This document shows positions 48,716 through 49,312 of a stretch of 49,312 nt of DNA, in pieces. Within the stretch, counting starts at the first letter, position 1, and each line of letters opens with the position of its first letter. The notes under the pieces are model-generated. The model ran no database searches, was not told where the DNA came from, and saw nothing but the letters and a program-made list of their open reading frames with translations. Made by a program: the position numbers and the translations under genes. The DNA comes from an uncultured Kiritimatiellota bacterium (GTDB taxonomy: Bacteria > Verrucomicrobiota > Kiritimatiellia > RFP12 > UBA1067), in contig CAKUCX010000020.1 in NCBI GenBank assembly GCA_934643865.1, positions 1 to 49,312 on the forward strand. The letters are read 5' to 3'.

Positions 48716-49312
48716 TCAGCCGACCGCCTCCACGGCGGCGTCGACGATGGTGCGCCTCTCCTTCGAGAACGCGAGGCCCTGTGCCGCGCGCGAGAAGTCC
48801 TCGTCCTGCGCCGTATAGGCCGGCACGACCTGCGTGACGAAGGAGTCTTCCACCTCCGCGTTCGGGAAGTCGAGCGTGTAGAGCCGCCGCCGCCCGAGGA
48901 CGTGCAGCGCCTTGATCGTGAGGTAGCCCGTCTGGAAGAGGAGCGTCGTGAGGTCCGCACGGTCCGGCTCGTAGGTGCCGAGCACCGACTCGTCCACGTC
49001 CACCTTCGCGAAGTTGAGCGGCTGGCGTTTCAGCTCGTCCATCAGGAACGTCGTCATCGCCGTCGTCGACCAGTAGTTCTTCAGCTCGCACGAAAAAAGG
49101 CAGAGGCCGAGCGAGACGGGGTTGATCACGCGCTCGGCCAGCGGATGGAACAGGTAGCCGTCGTACCAGCGCTCGATCTCGGCGAGGCCCTGCGCGCGCG
49201 TGAGGCCGTTCGCCTCCGCGAAGCGTCCGAGGAGCCCCGGCAGGTTCCGCTCGACCTCCCCGCGCGTGTAGCCGAAGAGCGTCGCGCAGCTCCGCTCCAT
49301 CGTCATGTCCTT
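48716..49312 (-). CDS. AAA-ATPase-like/PDDEXK-family protein, partial
   Basis: The coding frame runs off the window edge, so only about 198 residues are seen. They match the late part of the AAA-ATPase-like domain often paired with PD-(D/E)XK nuclease domains: AEIERWYDGYLFHPLAERVI, then LFSCELKNYWSTTAM, LLFQTGYLTIKALHVL and YTLDFPNAEVEDSFV. In most relatives a nuclease domain of about 100 residues follows; here the protein ends shortly after (VDAAVEAVG). It seems to lack that domain. The GRE gene starts 29 nt later. Function is unknown even for complete members. Confidence 0.75.
   Translation of the reverse strand, partial: KDMTMERSCATLFGYTRGEVERNLPGLLGRFAEANGLTRAQGLAEIERWYDGYLFHPLAERVINPVSLGLCLFSCELKNYWSTTAMTTFLMDELKRQPLNFAKVDVDESVLGTYEPDRADLTTLLFQTGYLTIKALHVLGRRRLYTLDFPNAEVEDSFVTQVVPAYTAQDEDFSRAAQGLAFSKERRTIVDAAVEAVG

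Noticed and set aside
1..49312. CRISPR arrays and insertion sequences
   Set aside because: No regularly spaced repeats and no transposase-like ORF were found on either strand.

Overview
This window is about 49 kb of high-GC DNA from a Gram-negative bacterium. It carries a secretin, many lipobox lipoproteins and LpoB/CsgG-type envelope proteins. The mix of a Tad pilus with FHA/kinase/phosphatase genes, an HzsA-related c-type cytochrome protein, a glycyl radical enzyme and a PD-(D/E)XK AAA-like protein suggests an anaerobic member of the PVC group, perhaps Kiritimatiellota or Verrucomicrobiota. That placement is inference; no rRNA gene is present to confirm it.

Layout. (1) 1-5 kb holds nadB on the minus strand, a divergent Gfo/Idh/MocA-fold gene with a near-consensus promoter, and a small plus-strand operon (zinc ribbon, short glycosyltransferase-like protein, membrane-anchored DNA/RNA nuclease). 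It ends at a terminator hairpin and a minus-strand tRNA-Arg(CCG). (2) 5.05-37.1 kb is one nearly unbroken minus-strand block of 30 genes. Its core is a Tad/Flp pilus machine: CpaB, CpaC secretin, FHA-CpaF ATPase, TadB, TadC, two FHA membrane proteins, two Flp-type pilins, CpaA peptidase, TadE, a TadG-like protein, a second TadE-like protein and a second CpaF-like ATPase. A PP2C phosphatase lies at the upstream edge of this core and a transmembrane Ser/Thr kinase at the downstream edge. Outside these lie two lipoprotein modules (YcfL/PEGA/LpoB/CsgG-like upstream; COG3014/LpoB downstream). Two paralogous LA_2272-type repeat proteins sit at the two extreme ends. (3) 37.3-43 kb holds a small RHH-like gene, a GH39-like glycoside hydrolase, an SGNH hydrolase, fusA (EF-G) and a divergent HTH-PTS EIIA regulator. 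(4) 43-49.3 kb holds an exported HzsA-related diheme protein, a glycyl radical enzyme that appears to carry a signal peptide, and the end of an AAA-ATPase-like/PDDEXK-family gene cut by the window edge.

How the parts may work together. The Tad block looks like a surface pilus controlled by reversible Ser/Thr phosphorylation: the kinase writes, four FHA domains (one fused to the assembly ATPase) read, and the PP2C phosphatase erases. LpoB-like lipoproteins on both flanks suggest coupling to peptidoglycan synthesis or to an outer-membrane channel. This is inference from domains and gene order. Promoters can be read at 1.66-1.71, 5.82-5.85, 37.26-37.29 and 42.16-42.23 kb. Several of them (upstream of fusA, the HTH-EIIA gene and the RHH gene) lie only 7-8 nt before the start codon, which points to leaderless mRNAs.
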